From Ypsolopha sequella (lineage: Eukaryota; Arthropoda; Insecta; Lepidoptera; Ypsolophidae), in contig OW203992.1 in the NCBI GenBank assembly GCA_934047225.1, positions 10,467,501 through 10,531,500 of the forward strand: a stretch of 64,000 nucleotides of DNA, given 5' to 3'. Both the position numbers and the translations under genes were made by a program. The notes beneath the pieces were generated by a model, which saw only the letters and a list, made by a program, of their open reading frames with translations, was not told the origin of the DNA and ran no database searches. Below are positions 1 to 12,600 of this stretch, piece after piece; within the stretch, counting starts at the first letter, position 1; every line of letters starts with the position of its first letter.

Positions 1-590
1 AATTGGACAACACATAATCATGCATAGAAACTCGGTAGCAAGTGAAGAAATATAAAAAAACACTGATTGTAAATCGAATTTCTGTAAGGTCATAACACCA
101 TTGCTCGATAATAAACTCAGCCAGCTGACAGCTATAATGTTACCATAGTATACTTTGCTAATTCTTCTAAACTTAATTTTCTTATAAGCTAGCTAGGTAA
201 TCACTAATCAATCAGACATCACTTTTTAAGGTTCCGTACCGAAAGAGCAAAACGAAGCCCTATTAAACCAATAAATACCAAGCCCAAGTTAGTTATCTGA
301 TCAGTTTCCCGGTATAGTCACAGTATAAACAAAACCAGTAGGGACTGTGGGCCGAATTCCCGAGTTAAATGCCTCCACACCACCGAAGCGTTAAGGCTGT
401 GGCTCACTCATATCATAACTTTTGTTTTTTGAGATACGATAAGATTCATCACTGTCATCGTATGGCCTTTATTTGTTCCTGCATTTTTTTTTTGTTTCAT
501 TCGAAATAAAGTATATAATAAACTATAAATTTTATAATAATGAAATAATCAACTTTATTTTCAGAAGTAAGAATACTACGTAAACATTTT
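1..590. other. Gene-free AT-rich flank
   Basis: No gene recognised. A short match to the dispersed GGTTCCGTACC family (also near 29.6, 59.1 and 60.9 kb) lies at about 226-262. The rest is AT-rich sequence with no long open frame or clear repeat. Confidence 0.5.
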
Positions 591-780
591 TCTGACGTTG
601 CCCACGTGTTTCCACATGGTGAAACCCCGATCAATGGTGACTCCCAGGTACTTCACATGGGGCTGCCATGGGACCTCTTCTCCGTGAAGTTTGAGTGGCG
701 GGAGGCACTAATCTGCTGTTTCTGGTTTCTGAGGGCCCGCGTTTTCCCGTCATTGACTGACAGACGCTATTGAGACAGCC
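591..780 (-). pseudogene. Jockey-like non-LTR reverse transcriptase fragment
   Basis: Read on the minus strand, 591-707 translates to a segment containing VKYLGVTIDRG, the conserved stretch that follows the palm domain in jockey-clade reverse transcriptases. It is preceded by an in-frame stop (TAG, 708-710). Upstream to about 780 a second frame reads LSVNDGKTRAL, which fits the segment before it, so at least one frameshift separates the two parts. Neither end of the element was seen. This is a decayed retrotransposon piece with no likely function. The clade assignment is by eye. Confidence 0.6.
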
Positions 781-1040
781 AGTTGTTATAATTTTTGCTT
801 GGATAATTTTAATACCAACACCTACTATCTGGCACCAAATACTATCTGGACACCGATTTCTACTGCTTACATAGCTATTATTAAGCTATGCAACTGTTTT
901 TAAATTGATAACGACGACGACTTTCGACTTGGATACCTTTGGCTTAACTGATTTTTTGAACTGATCTGCTCAAAGCTAGTATCATTATGAGCAAATTCTA
1001 CGGATTTTGGTCCCTAGCAGCATTTAAAACAAATTTAGAT

Positions 1041-1840
1041 ATAGTGCGCGCCAATCTTTTAGTCGCCTCTGAGTGAGTTACGAGTGCAAGCTTGCGCAGG
1101 TACAGTCAAGGAAACAATAATATCAACGGTTGATTATTAAATGTTTACTATAAGTGGAAAGGTGTACTTGTTGTACCTACCTAGGTATTGAATTATTTAT
1201 TTATTATTTTAGTGCAATCTTAAGTATATAAATAAAACGCATTAATATTAAAAATTAGTAAATTTATAATGTGCAAATATAGGCAAATACGTTATTTACT
1301 TTATTTAGAGAGGTGAGACACCATCTATAAAACTGGTTCCCTACTTGAAGAAGGAAGATTTTCGTCCGAATCAATATCGTCTGTAGAATTTTGGTTCTCC
1401 TCAGTGTCGTCGTCGGGTCCATTGTCATTGTCACAGACTTCAATAATTATTTTAATACACCATTTTCCTACATTGTCGCCTTAAAACGCTATAACATCCG
1501 CGAGGCATAACAACAACAATAAACTTTAACAAACTAAATCAACAAAACTTTAACAAAAATAAATCAACAAAACAACAAATAAAGGCAACAGAAACAATAA
1601 ACTATAACAAACAGTTTCAACGATTAACTAAACGAATCATGGAATTTTTTCCTCGTAGGTACTTTTCATGCAACGCGCGCGTGTGTAGTGTACGGACGTA
1701 GCACTAACACTAACGCATAGTGTTGACACCTGCTGATATGCGATAGGCCCTCGCTCCTGTAACGTCCCCCTGACACCGTAAAACGGCTAATGCGTCGATT
1801 CTTGGGGCTAGCTTCAAAGGCGACTAAAAGCGCACTGTAT
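1041..1840. repeat. Possible inverted-repeat element
   Basis: ATAGTGCGC plus CTTTTAGTCGCCT at 1041-1068 is mirrored by AGGCGACTAAAAGCGCACTGTAT at about 1818-1840, with a 6-nt difference between the arms. The interior has no open frame of note. This may be a non-autonomous DNA transposon, but the arms are short and no target duplication was identified. Confidence 0.3.
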
Positions 1841-1954
1841 GCGAAATGATAAGCGAACAGGAAAAAAGCTGTAACTTCTAAGGTATCTCTCCTTCGTCGT
1901 TAAATAGCGCCATCTATGAGATTATTATGGACACTAACTTGGAGAACGGCTCAT

Positions 1955-2112
1955 TGGGGATGGATATAGCAAAATCAATCGATCCCAGGGTTGGTGGGCC
2001 ATCTAGCTGTGCCTGTTTGAGAGCTGTCCCCTCTAAATGCTCTAATAAGTTCGAGTAACATGGTTGGTGGTACCTCCACAGTCGAGCCCAGCATCAGCTG
2101 TACTACCTACTA
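1955..2112 (-). repeat. Diverged RTE-derived 3' segment
   Basis: The segment shares GGTGGTACCTCCACAGTCG and the following GAGCCCAGCATCAGCT with the better copy at 27740-28105. That copy ends in an RTE-type 3' terminus, so this is a degraded copy of the same family in the same orientation. No coding potential remains. Confidence 0.55.
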
Positions 2113-2548
2113 GATGTTTTAACTACATATTTATAAGGTTAATTCATGAACAATTTCAATACTAGTTTATGTTAGGTTTATGCTTGGTAAATCATATTGT
2201 ACAAAACACACCAGTTGGGTAATTTGCCATTAAAATCATACTAGAAATATTTACTTTTGTAATATGGCAATGTTTAAAAAAAAATGACTCGTTTTGATTT
2301 TGCTATAATTTTTTCCAATAAACATTTCATTGGTTTGTACTTTATTCAATCAAGATTTCAGGCTTCTATTTTTTTTTCTCGACCTCTCTTAGCCAAAAGA
2401 AGGAGTTATGAGTTGGGCATGTTCTAACTAAAGTTAACAACCTAAACCTACACCATCACCTTGCATTGCAGCTCATTTCTAAGGGAATAAAAAGAGAGAA
2501 GCTTGCATTTTAGTCAGATCGGGTATCTTTCAACGTTATTTGTAATCA

Positions 2549-3083
2549 TTTTCTAACAGCTCATTTTAAAAAACATTGGTTCCAAATTACTCGACAGATG
2601 GCGTTGAATGGACATGGTCCGAGTGTTACCAATGGTCAAGACATGGTTGAGTGTTGCCCACTTTAAATTTTCATTATTCCAGATTTCGTTTTGATTCATA
2701 ACCTATATCTGCAAGTTTTCAAAATGTTTTTCCCATAACTAAAACTTAATATTGGCAAAACCTACGTGCCGAGACACACTACCGAAAGCCAAACGGCTTT
2801 TAATGAGGGGTTTTCTGACAACTAATGATGATATATTTTAAATTTATGTAAATTTTAAGATAAAAATGTATTTGTTTATTACGACTTCCATAAAATATAT
2901 AGTTATTTTTTTGCACATTACTCGTTGTCATGATTCTGATCACTTGGTAATAAATTAGTTTTAATTTTTTTATTAAAATTGTTCACATCAAACATATTTT
3001 TGAGTTGGTAACTCTTGCCTTGTCAACGCCATCTATTGACGTATTTAGAACTCTATTTATTTTTTTAATTAGCTGTCAGAAAA
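2549..3083. mobile_element. Inverted-repeat element, family A, copy 1
   Basis: The ends read TTCTAACAGCTCATTTTAAA and TTTTTAATTAGCTGTCAGAA, and inside each end lies AGATGGCGTTGA or its complement. Related elements with the same AGCT(C/A)ATTAAAA termini and the same inner motif lie at 15941-16361 and 16805-17538. There is no transposase; this is a non-autonomous DNA transposon. Confidence 0.6.
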
Positions 3084-4450
3084 ACAGCCAAATTCATACT
3101 GGAGACTTGGATCACTTTTTTGCAAATTTTGCAAAATAAAATGTTGACCTCCCATAGTAAATTGACTCAAGGCTGGGATTGCGTGCGATAGCAGGGAACA
3201 AGAAAAAAAAAATCTAACGACATAAATTGTTATGAAAAAAATATAACTTAAATACTAAAGCCGATTTTGAAGGTTTTAGTTTTAAGATAAGAAACCTACT
3301 AAAAAACTTAATTTTAAATGACAGCACTATTTTTTGCTATTTTGAAGGGCACACTAACTAAAATTATCAAGCTTTTAGTACGCTCTTAAGTTTAATTCAC
3401 AGATAACATACCACAGATGAGAATACACCATTAATCAACAATAATATTGACAATATGCAACATTACGGGTGATTCCATTTGGTCAGTATGGCAAGCAATC
3501 AGTATTTCTACTTCTTGGTAGAATTACGACCATGTTGTAAATTATTTTATGTTAATATTTTTGTAAATTTCCTAGGGTTTTACTCACTGGAACATTGTTT
3601 TTGGACAACTTACTGATAAAATTCTTCAAGAAAGATTACCAGAATTGATCATTATCCAAATTAAATAATTTTATCTGTCACATTCATAGTTATGTAAGTT
3701 ATTTTTAAGATTATTGTGCTGGCAAAACTTAACAACTTTGACAGACGAGACGACAAGGGATAAATTATTTTCTTTGAAATTTTCGAATTGACGAAATGAC
3801 CATGAGAAACAGCAGGAGAAGGTCGAACAAGAGAAAGACAGACAAAGCTCATGTTGGAGCCTACATACATGCTCATAATTTTAGTGCGTGGTAAGTTTTG
3901 TTATAGATAAAATCAAAAATCAGCAATTTTCAAATTTTGTGCCCACCTTCTAAAAAATTAAGTTAATTTAGAATTAGTCTATTTTTTATATTTTCTTCGA
4001 TGAAATGAGATACTTTAATTTTATATTTTCTGAAAAGTGGTCTAAAATTATGATTATAAACAGAACTTATTAAAAAAAAATTTTTTTACAGGAAAGGGAG
4101 AGATTTATTTTCCGTTAAGTTACCATCTTCATACACCCAAAAATCGGTTCAGTAATTGAAATTTATTCAATAGAAATTTATCATATCATCCAAATATACA
4201 ATTAAATAAGATACAATAAAAAATAAGATATGTTTAGAATAAATTTCTAGAGAAATTTTTATTATATATCATTCAGTTACCTTTCTACAATTTTAGTTTT
4301 GGAAAGTTTCATTTTCACTCTAACTGGTGGGAAAAATTGTGTATTATTAATTTATTTTGATCTAAGAATATAATTATTATATTTTTTACTTATTCTGTTT
4401 GAATGATATTGAATATTTGATTTTTAATTCTATTTTAAACAACATCTTTT
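3084..4450. other. Gene-free AT-rich stretch
   Basis: No gene, RNA gene or clear repeat was recognised. The first 50 bases resemble the CCAAATTCATACTGGAG end of the element at 41071-41339. The 71-codon open frame on the minus strand at 3661-3876 has no recognisable features. Confidence 0.5.
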
Positions 4451-4948
4451 TAAGGGGACAATAACTGAATGGACACATTGGCAACTGAAAAGACATTGTA
4501 AACCTTTATTTACAATGGAATAAAAAACAATAATTTTAATGTTCTTATTTAATCAAGTAGTCAAGTTTCTTTTTAGATACACCTGAAAAAAAAAAGAAAA
4601 ACAACTTATGAACAAAGATTTTCTGAATATACGTTATAAAAACTTAATAAAAATTTGCAAAATATATTACCAATAAACATATGAGTGTACATTAGGGTGT
4701 GTCGAAAATAATTTTTTTTTTCAAATTTCATAATGTAATTACTTTGAACGTGTAATATGTGTATGCTTTATATCTTTATTACAAAATAAATGTTTTGAAT
4801 TTTTTAATTACTTTTTTATGATACTTATAATAAGATATATATATTTTTTATTTCTACAGACAGACAGACAAACAAAACAAAACTTCACATTTAAACAACG
4901 TAAACAGGCCCTAAAGATGTCCATTCAGTTACTTTCTCGTCCCCTTAT
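4451..4948. mobile_element. Inverted-repeat element with TAAGGGGAC ends
   Basis: The left end TAAGGGGACAATAACTGAAT and the right end, whose complement reads TAAGGGGACGAGAAAGTAAC followed by TGAATGGACA, form terminal repeats of about 25-30 bp around an AT-rich 500-bp body with no open frame. The family was not identified. Confidence 0.55.
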
Positions 4949-5818
4949 AAGTTACTAGAGAAAAATAACTGAAGAGACGTAACTTAAACTGTACCTTGGC
5001 AAATTTAAATATTTATTTGGGTACAATGAAATTGGAAAACTACAAAGTTTCTTATAAAAAATTATGGAATGTAAATACTGTTACAAAATACTAAATAGTC
5101 GTAATTGAAATATTTTTTACTTACCGAGATATGTTGGTAACTGAACAGAACAACAAAATTAAAATATCACATCAAAACAATAGACGACCTTGCAACTTGT
5201 TTTGGACTGAATAAATCAAAATGGCAACGGCTAGTCTGATTCCTGGGTGTTGCCATTATAAAAATAACACAGAAAACTTCGTTCAGTTTTATAATATTTG
5301 GCATCAAAACATTGGTAAATGAAAAGACAGTAACCATGAGGACACTTTCAGGGACAATTTATTAAAACTAATAATAAAGGTATTTACCCTTTAAAGTGTA
5401 AAGAAATGTAATAAAAATGCTTCCCCTAATCACGTCTTAAGGTTGACATCATTCACACACATTCCTATGGTACATATTTTTCGTAAAATTTAATGTTGTA
5501 CAAGCTTAGCTGATTTGGGGACAATCCCTTCTTCATACAACTAAAAATCTTAACTTCATGTTTATGCAGTAATAAAAAGTAATATTTAACATATTTTTTA
5601 AATATTTTTAGTGTTCTTTTAAAATTATGAATTACATTATCGATTAGTGTCCACATTGTGTAATTTCCGCAACTGAAACTTGAGATTTAATAATATTAAA
5701 CCTCGGGACATGCATCGAAGTGTAATGGGCACAAAATTTGAAAATTGCTGAAATACCTTTAAAAAAACCTTCAATGGACTGGGTGCTAACGTTTATCTGC
5801 TTTTCTAGGAAACGGGGT

Positions 5819-5925
5819 TTATCCTCAAGTGGTGCAGATATGGAGAGACCTCGCCCTTCAAAATACCTTGGAACGTGCCAGAGATATAACCTATAATGTA
5901 CTCTTTGGATATAACGGAGCAAGCA
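5819..5925 (+). CDS. Candidate internal exon, unknown protein
   Basis: The segment is preceded by a good acceptor (TTTTCTAG ending at 5818) and followed by GTATGT. Read in the frame AAC-GGG-GTT it stays open and looks protein-like, with a short motif NVLFGYNGAS at the end. It joins in frame to 6388-6430, which ends in TGA. Alternatively it joins across an 88-bp intron to 6014-6032, which also ends in a stop. No upstream exon or start was found and I do not recognise the protein. It may be the tail of a decayed transposon gene, since a Harbinger-like remnant lies next to it on the other strand, or it may be chance. Confidence 0.2.
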
Positions 5926-6387
5926 AGTATGTATCTTTATTTTTTTTCCTTTCAAAGCCTAAAACAGAGATACTTTGAAGCCAGAAATCAAATGACATCA
6001 CTTAACATTTTAGATACGCCCAGCATGCCTAAGCCGTGGCAAGATTTATCTCCTATAACTTAATTATATATGGTTACTCCCAACAAACGCTTTTGATGCG
6101 ATTTCCACTTCAGCTTACTTAGGGTATTCCTTGCAAAAGTAAGCTCAAGGCTGTGAGCTGAGCAATAACCATCTTAGCCTGTATTTGCTTACATCCCTGA
6201 CTAATTTGAAATCACATTTAGTTTCTAAGGGACCGCCCACATAGAGCGGCTTTTTGTTACTGTATTCTTTGTGACGACTTGGATCTGTACATCTACAAAA
6301 CCATGGCAGTCGTGCTGTGTGTGTTTGGCCCCAAATAGATTCTTTTAAAATCTCTTACATAATTAAACATGATATATTTATTTTCAG

Positions 6388-6430
6388 TCTAGCGCATGAT
6401 TCCGAGGCCATTGATGCAAGTGATACATGA
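6388..6430 (+). CDS. Candidate terminal exon, unknown protein
   Basis: The acceptor TTTATTTTCAG ends at 6387. Joined to the phase-2 end of 5819-5925, the frame reads NLAHDSEAIDASDT and stops at TGA (6428-6430). The support is only the splice signals and frame continuity; the function is unknown. Confidence 0.17.
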
Positions 6431-6906
6431 AATGCAAGGTCCAGTGAAGATGGTCTAAGTGAATGAATGAACACTTGATCCTACAGTTCTGAGCATGGCC
6501 GAAAACATTTCCTGGATGCTGCTGTTATCTACGAGTAGAGATCTTGAGTGATGACAAAATTTACTCCTAGTCGGTATGGGGCTGGTGCGCCCGAAGATGG
6601 CTGGACCCTATAGAAACCATGAGTAACATAGATCTGAACCCCGCTCTAGACTGCGATGTATTATTTTGACATTTGGTGTTTTAGTGCTATGAATTAAATT
6701 GAATAAATATTAATAATAAATCTAATTTATAAAATGTTTATTTTTTAATTTGTCAAATCCTATTAGTAAAATGAAAGAGTTTCCATGACTCTGCAACATC
6801 TTGCTTGCCCTTCAGATGAAAAGTGGATCTGTTTGACATGTTCTACCTCGGCTTGATGGTTATTTCTTGTTAAACCCAATTCATCTGCCTAGTGATCAAT
6901 GAATAT

Positions 6907-7352
6907 GTTGTGCAGGGCACAGTAGGCCAAAAAAATTGTTGCTTCTGTCTCACGAGAGTTTGGTGCTTTAACAAGCAATGAAATCTATTATTCGGGTAGC
7001 ACCTCATAGCTCGGAAGGGTTGAACGACACCACAGATGCTAGTGCTCCCATAAACCTTAGTATGTGTTTCTTATAGTTTTTGTATACGAGAGCAATTACG
7101 ATGTTATCCCTCATCATACAAGGCTCGCAAGTTGTGCAGGGCACAGTAGGCCAAAAAAATTGTTGCTGCTGTCTCACGAGAGTTTGGTGCTTTAACAAGC
7201 AATGAAATCTATTATTCGGATAGCACCTCATAGCATAGGGTTGAACGAGACCACAGACGCTACTGCTCCCATAAACCTTAGTATGTGTTTCTTATAGTTT
7301 TTGTATACATGAGCAGTTACGATGTTATCGCTCATCATACCTTACCATCGTA
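6907..7352 (-). pseudogene. Possible Harbinger-like nuclease remnant in a 224-bp tandem duplication
   Basis: Two units of about 224 bp (6907-7130 and 7131-7352) are nearly identical, with a few substitutions and one short deletion. Read on the minus strand, each holds a short frame including FLAYCALHNLRALYDEG followed by a stop. The ALHNL part resembles the conserved ACxLHN box near the C-terminus of PIF/Harbinger transposases. The frame is too short and too broken to be sure. Further diverged copies of the right half recur at about 7371-7660, so the locus has been duplicated more than once. Confidence 0.35.
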
Positions 7353-9166
7353 CAAGGCTTGCAAGTTGTATGTAAATGGACAAATTTTGCAAAAACTGCA
7401 ATTTAAAATTTTTATTTGATTGAAGTGTTTACGTGTCGAGAGCAACTACGATGTTGTCTCTCATCATACCTTACCATCATACAAGGGTCGCAAGCTGTAT
7501 GTAAGTGGACAAATCTACTCTTTTCGATAGAAATAAAACGTAGATGTGTCATCAGGTTACAACACAAATTTTGGCAAAACAGCAATTCAAAAGTGTATTT
7601 GATTGAAGTGTGAACGTGTCGAAGAATGTTTTTAATACGGTACACATCTATTTCTATCACAAAACTGTAAAATACAACAGGAAAAGTCGTCGGAAAATTT
7701 AGTCAGTTTTTATGAGGGACCTTCTGAGCAGCTGATTAAAATCCAACTAAAAATACTAAATTTACTCAAGTGACAGCTCTAAACTGTGCCTCGAAAATAC
7801 CAAAACACGTAAGTTGAGTAAATTAGTGCTGTCAAACATAAATTTAGTGGATTTTAGGTTTGACGTTTATAAATTCGTGACTTGAAAATGGCTCTTCGTT
7901 TTAATCACCACTTAGTGTAAATTTAGATACGTCAAACTAAAACTAAAACCTTCAAAATCAGCTTTACTGAATGCATTTTAATGTAGTATCAATAAAACAA
8001 CAAACCTCTAAATAAAATATAAAGAAATCGATTACGTTAGGTACTATGACGATTTTCTAAGACGGAAACTGAATGGAATTTAGATAGGACACCTCATCAC
8101 CGTAGGAAACCAAATTTCAAGATGATCACCAGTACAGTTACTGTCTAGGATAGGTAATTAGGTAGTCCATGCCACGCGGCCGCAAAGTTTCGTATGCGAT
8201 TTCCGTGTCTTTGTGTTTAATAGTGCCATCTTAGCGGTGATCGATAGTGGTTTCATTTTCTGACACGTAAATCCGTAAATCTCCCTTCTTATACAGGCTA
8301 GGTAAAGAATTTATATAATGCTAGGTAAAGAATTCATATAATGTCCTACTAGTAGGACAAAAAGTGGGACAACGAGGAAACAGCCATTTTATAGGCCATA
8401 AAATGGTGTATCGAATGGCACTAATAAACTGTAAATCTGAGAAAGATTACAGGAACTATGGAAAATACATGAATATTTACAGTTGATTAAGTTAAGAAAA
8501 AACAGAAGTTTAGCTTAGTATAAACAATTTATTCCAAATTTGTATAAAAGTCTCAAAAAATAGGTATCCAATGTCAATATTTAGGGTTCAGCAATAAATA
8601 TTTTAAAAAACTAATTTTGAAGGCTTTCATTTTTTTATCTTTTAAATATGGGGTTTAGTTAGTATTTAATAAATTACAAAATAAAGTATTTCGCTTTGGC
8701 GCTCTACTAGAGCCAAATAACACTTATCTGTCAAAATAAAAATAATAAAAATATTTTGCTTATTTTTTTTTTTTCGTTTAGCTGTTTTTTATACACCCAG
8801 CGCCCGTAGCAGTGTTCATTTTAAGACGCGCGACGCGACTTAGTTGAATCACAAGTGCGAGGAGCGTGACACCCGCCTACGCATACCGATAACCAGGGAG
8901 CCACTATACTTGCGGAAGCCGGAAACTGGCGATAGTACCTACTTACCATACGAACAACTCTTACTCCGGAGACAACGGCCGAATTGCGAAAAAAAATCAG
9001 GTATTCCATAGAAAAGTTATACCTGAACAAAATACAACAAAACAAAAACAAAATACTGAAAAAAAACAACGGATTTATTTTTCTCGATTTCTTAATTTTA
9101 TTCACGGAAATTTGTTCGAGATTATGGTTACTATCGCCAGTTTTCGGCTAGTCGGTCCTAGTCACA
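7353..9166. other. Gene-free stretch with diverged duplications at its left end
   Basis: At 7371-7520 and 7500-7640 the segments around TGTAA(A/G)TGGACAAAT and TTTGATTGAAGTGT recur in tandem. The remainder (7.66-9.17 kb) shows no gene. The 94-codon minus-strand frame at 8821-9105 is low-complexity and unconvincing. Confidence 0.45.
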
Positions 9167-9314
9167 GTAGGGGGTCTAAAAAGGCCGACTTGGGTGATTC
9201 ATAAAATGATTTGAAAGTAGGATGGAGATAGAGTTTTTTTACGCGTGCAAAAGAGACGGCATTAGAACAGAATCATAATGTGATTCACCCAAGTCGGCCT
9301 TTTTAGATCCCCTG
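9167..9314. mobile_element. Short inverted-repeat element, family B, copy 1
   Basis: Terminal repeats of about 27 bp, GGGGTCTAAAAAGGCCGACT at the left and its complement at the right, enclose about 90 bp. A second copy that lost most of its right arm is at 36017-36145. This is a non-autonomous DNA transposon with no coding capacity. Confidence 0.75.
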
Positions 9315-10099
9315 TACAAAAACTCCGTCAGTTAAAAGTTAAGTTAAGTAAAAGTTAAGTACTCTAGACTGGAAATCAGCGACACCCAAAGGAACCGATC
9401 GTTTCGTTTGATGAAAAATTTCATGTTGGCAATTAGAACTGCGACTGTGTGTGAATGTGAAGTGTTAAAACTGTTCGCACCAGCAGCATATTGTGTAGTC
9501 AGATTATTGAGGCAGTTGATTCTCGACTAAACGAGCGGGATTCTCGCTGGTACCACTGATAATATACGAGTATAACATGGTACCGAATTCCGAACCAATC
9601 TGCCATGTGATCGTCAAACGTAGAAGAGTAATATATTCTTTGCGTCAAACTGACGCTGACATGACGTAGGGAAATAGTTATCAAGTTATCATATCACTTA
9701 TCTATCTTATCAGCATGGTTATCATCTTATCATATCAGGACTGCTTGACATACTCAAGTTTTACGCGGTAGATAGTCTTATTTATATTATAATTGATCTA
9801 CATTTATTTGTTTTCGTTTTGCGTTAAAATAATTTTAATTTTACAGATGGGCGATATTTTTTTTCCAATTTATAAGCTTTCCTCTACAAACATTCAACTG
9901 GGCGTCTGCAAACACCTAACTCCAAATGGTGGGGCGCGCGGCGCGAAAGTGTTTTTTTTTTTAATATAAGAGTTCGCTCTTAAATTTTTATTCGTTATGC
10001 TTTAAATGTATTTGCTTGAGTTTTTGAAAGTTACATTATATTTGATGGATTAATTAGATTTAATCATTTTAGTATTTTTCTGAATAAAGACTTGAAATT
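9315..10099. other. Gene-free stretch
   Basis: No gene or clear repeat was recognised. The sequence is AT-rich with a short GC-rich patch (GGGGCGCGCGGCGCG) at about 9931-9945. Confidence 0.45.
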
Positions 10100-10650
10100 T
10101 GGCACAAAAATAGCATTAATTTGCCCACATATCACGGTGTAAAAAAATATGAAAAATTTGAAATAGTTCAAATTATTTCCAAAACAAAAGAGAAAAAAAT
10201 AAAAAATATTATCCTAAAAACACAGTATGGGCATCTAATTGTAAAAATATATATAGGTACTTTTACTACATTTACTGGCACTGGTTTCGGGAAATCTTTA
10301 AAAATTACAAAAAATGTTCCCTCTCTTATCTCCGAAACAGGTGGACCAAAAAATATGAAAAATTGACAATTATAGATCATAACTGGCCAGTTACCGGAAA
10401 ACTATATCAATTTGAAAAAAAGTTGAACGAAAACGAGACATATAAAAGCAAAGTAAAATAAATAAAAATATATTTCATAAAAATACAATATGAGTATCAA
10501 ATTGTAGGTATTAAAGAGCTGATTGTAAAAATATACAGCTTGGCTACATTTACTTGCATCTATTTCGAGAAATCCTCGAAAAACCACAAAAATATGAATG
10601 CCCCACCCCCTATCTCCAAAACTGGTAGACCGAAAAATATGAAAAAATCA
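10100..10650. repeat. Two diverged tandem units of about 270 bp
   Basis: 10100-10375 and 10376-10650 share, in order, AAAAATATGAAAAA, a run around ATAAAAATAT, TACATTTACT, TTTCG(G/A)GAAATC and CCTATCTCC(G/A)AAAC. The overlapping open frames here are products of low base complexity. The family was not identified. Confidence 0.5.
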
Positions 10651-11414
10651 TGGTAATATGTGTTTAAGTAAAGATTAAAGGAAAAATGTAGCGGTTGAGA
10701 AATTCACGAAAAAGTATGACAAAATTAAATTTTTCATCCACGATACGAAACCCTAGGTACGCGAATCTGACTCGCACTCGACCGTTTTTTTTTTAAATTC
10801 TCCAGTCAAATAAACCTATATACACAGTTTGCATATACGTATTTTAGTTTGAAAGTCATTCGGCAGTTAAATGCAGTTTGTGTCCGTGACTTCGATCATA
10901 CATATACAGAATTGTATATGTATATTGTAATACAGCATTGTACATGTATGATAGAAGGTCCGTGAGTATAGTTTGTTAAAAAATTACTGGACATTGGGTT
11001 GGTCGTACACATAGAGGAAAACTATGGTTGTACATGACATGCTATAAACGTGCATGCGCGGCAATACCTACTATACGACTATAGCAGATAATTAACTTCG
11101 CCATACTAACTACATATTTTGGTATTAAAAATATTTTTTTTCCTTTGATAAATATTCCTAAACTGTAAGTAATAAAAGTTGAAATAACAATGCACAATTT
11201 AAAGTTTTGACTTAGTTATTGAAATTGAAAGCCTTCAAAATATATAGAAAATAAACCTAAAAAATAATAAGTGCTACATGGACCTGATGGCGCATGGATG
11301 ACAGTGAGAGAGGGGCGCTGCTGTTTTTTTTTAAATTTATTTTTACAATAATACATTTTATAAAGTTTTACAAAGATCGCCAAACTGCAAAACAGTTTGT
11401 TGGCGAAGGTGGCG
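10651..11414. other. Gene-free AT-rich stretch
   Basis: Nothing recognised except repeated ATACAGNATTGTA(T/C)ATGTAT motifs at about 10901-10950. Confidence 0.45.
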
Positions 11415-11634
11415 TGCACAGAACTTTTTTCCGGAAAAGCAATCAGAAGGAAGAATTTTTTAATAACACTTTGAAAAAAAAAAGTTTGTATGACGCCAGG
11501 GTAGGCACTGCCTTTCCTAGAGTGAACATTTTCATACAAACTTTTTTTTTCAAAGTGTTATTTAAATTTTTTCATATTTTTTTTATTGTCGTACTTGACC
11601 TTCTGATTGCTTTTCCGAAAAAAAGTTCTGTGCA
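11415..11634. mobile_element. Foldback element, family C, copy 1
   Basis: Both ends are TGCACAGAACTTTTTTCCGG with the following AAAAGCAATCAGAAGG in inverted orientation, and a second inner pair (AACACTTTGAAAAAAAA) lies near the centre, so most of the unit folds back. A fuller copy is at 63085-63330. The 139- and 107-codon frames crossing it are by-products of the repeat. Confidence 0.75.
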
Positions 11635-12224
11635 CACTGCTCGAAGGGGTATGGTAGCGGCGTTAGTTCCTATTTTGGACACAACCAATCCACGAGCCAT
11701 AAGATCCTTGTAGCACTGTGCACTTGTAAAACATGAGTACCAAAGACAGCAAGAATGGACCTTGAAGTTGTTCAAATAAATTAGTCGAGGCAATTGAGCA
11801 TAAACATCTTCAAACTTCTAAAGCAACTCCGATTTTTTTTTTATCAGCTTACGTCATTAATTTAATATGATAGTGGTATTTAGGAAATTCCATAATTCAA
11901 TTATTTTTAGACTATCAAATGACAAAATGTTTTTAAATAACAATAAGAGATACAGTAAATATTAATAGTAATGAGCCTAGTTTCCACTACACAAGGAAAC
12001 TTTCTGTAGGAACTAGAGTTTTAATAATTTAGGTAACTTATTTTGAAATTAAGAAATTTTCATTTTCATTAAAATCGCCCCTTTTCACCCTCTTAGAAAT
12101 TGAATTCCGCAAATTATTTTCAGCATTGTGACAAATGATTATCAGTCATAACAAAATACTGTTATAGATAACCAAATAAGCACCACTGGTTATGTGCTCT
12201 GTGCCATAATGTAAAAGGGCAATG
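11635..12224. other. Gene-free stretch
   Basis: AT-rich sequence without recognisable gene, RNA or repeat. Confidence 0.45.
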
Positions 12225-12362
12225 TCAAAAGTACCCTGGAATAAAAGAGCTAGATTGATGGATATGAAAGAGGCGAAAGAAGTGTGTCAGAATCGTAGCA
12301 GATAGAAATCTGTAGTCTCTGTCTACCTCTGTAGGAGACAGGCATGAGTACATGTATGTATC
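12225..12362 (-). repeat. Dispersed repeat, family D
   Basis: The complement contains GCCTGTCTCC...GTAGGCAGAGAC and AGATTTCTATCTGCTACGAT followed by a short ATCCATCAATCTAG. The same order is found at 18185-18300 and 62850-62950. It has no coding capacity. Confidence 0.6.
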
Positions 12363-12600
12363 ATAAGATAAGTAAGATATTTTATAGCACACTGTGCGTA
12401 AAATGACCGCTTTTGGGCACGCTGCGCGTGCGTAAAGTCGGCATTTTCCGCACTTGTGCTATAAAAAATTATACGAAACTCGTGCGAGAAACTTTTCCTC
12501 GACTCGTGTGATTGCAGCACTCGCCTTCGGCTCGTGCCGCAAACTCACACTCGTCAGAAAACGTTTCATCGCTCTCGTATCGTAATATACTAATGTGATG
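12363..12600. repeat. GC-richer repeat-like segment
   Basis: The segment is unusually rich in CTCGTG, CGCAC and CGCTCTCG words compared with its surroundings, in the style of the hairpin repeat just to its right. No second clear copy was aligned in this window. Confidence 0.25.

Noticed and set aside
11216..11713. Two overlapping frames of 107 and 139 codons.
   Set aside because: They cross the family C foldback element, whose inverted arms produce mirror frames on both strands.
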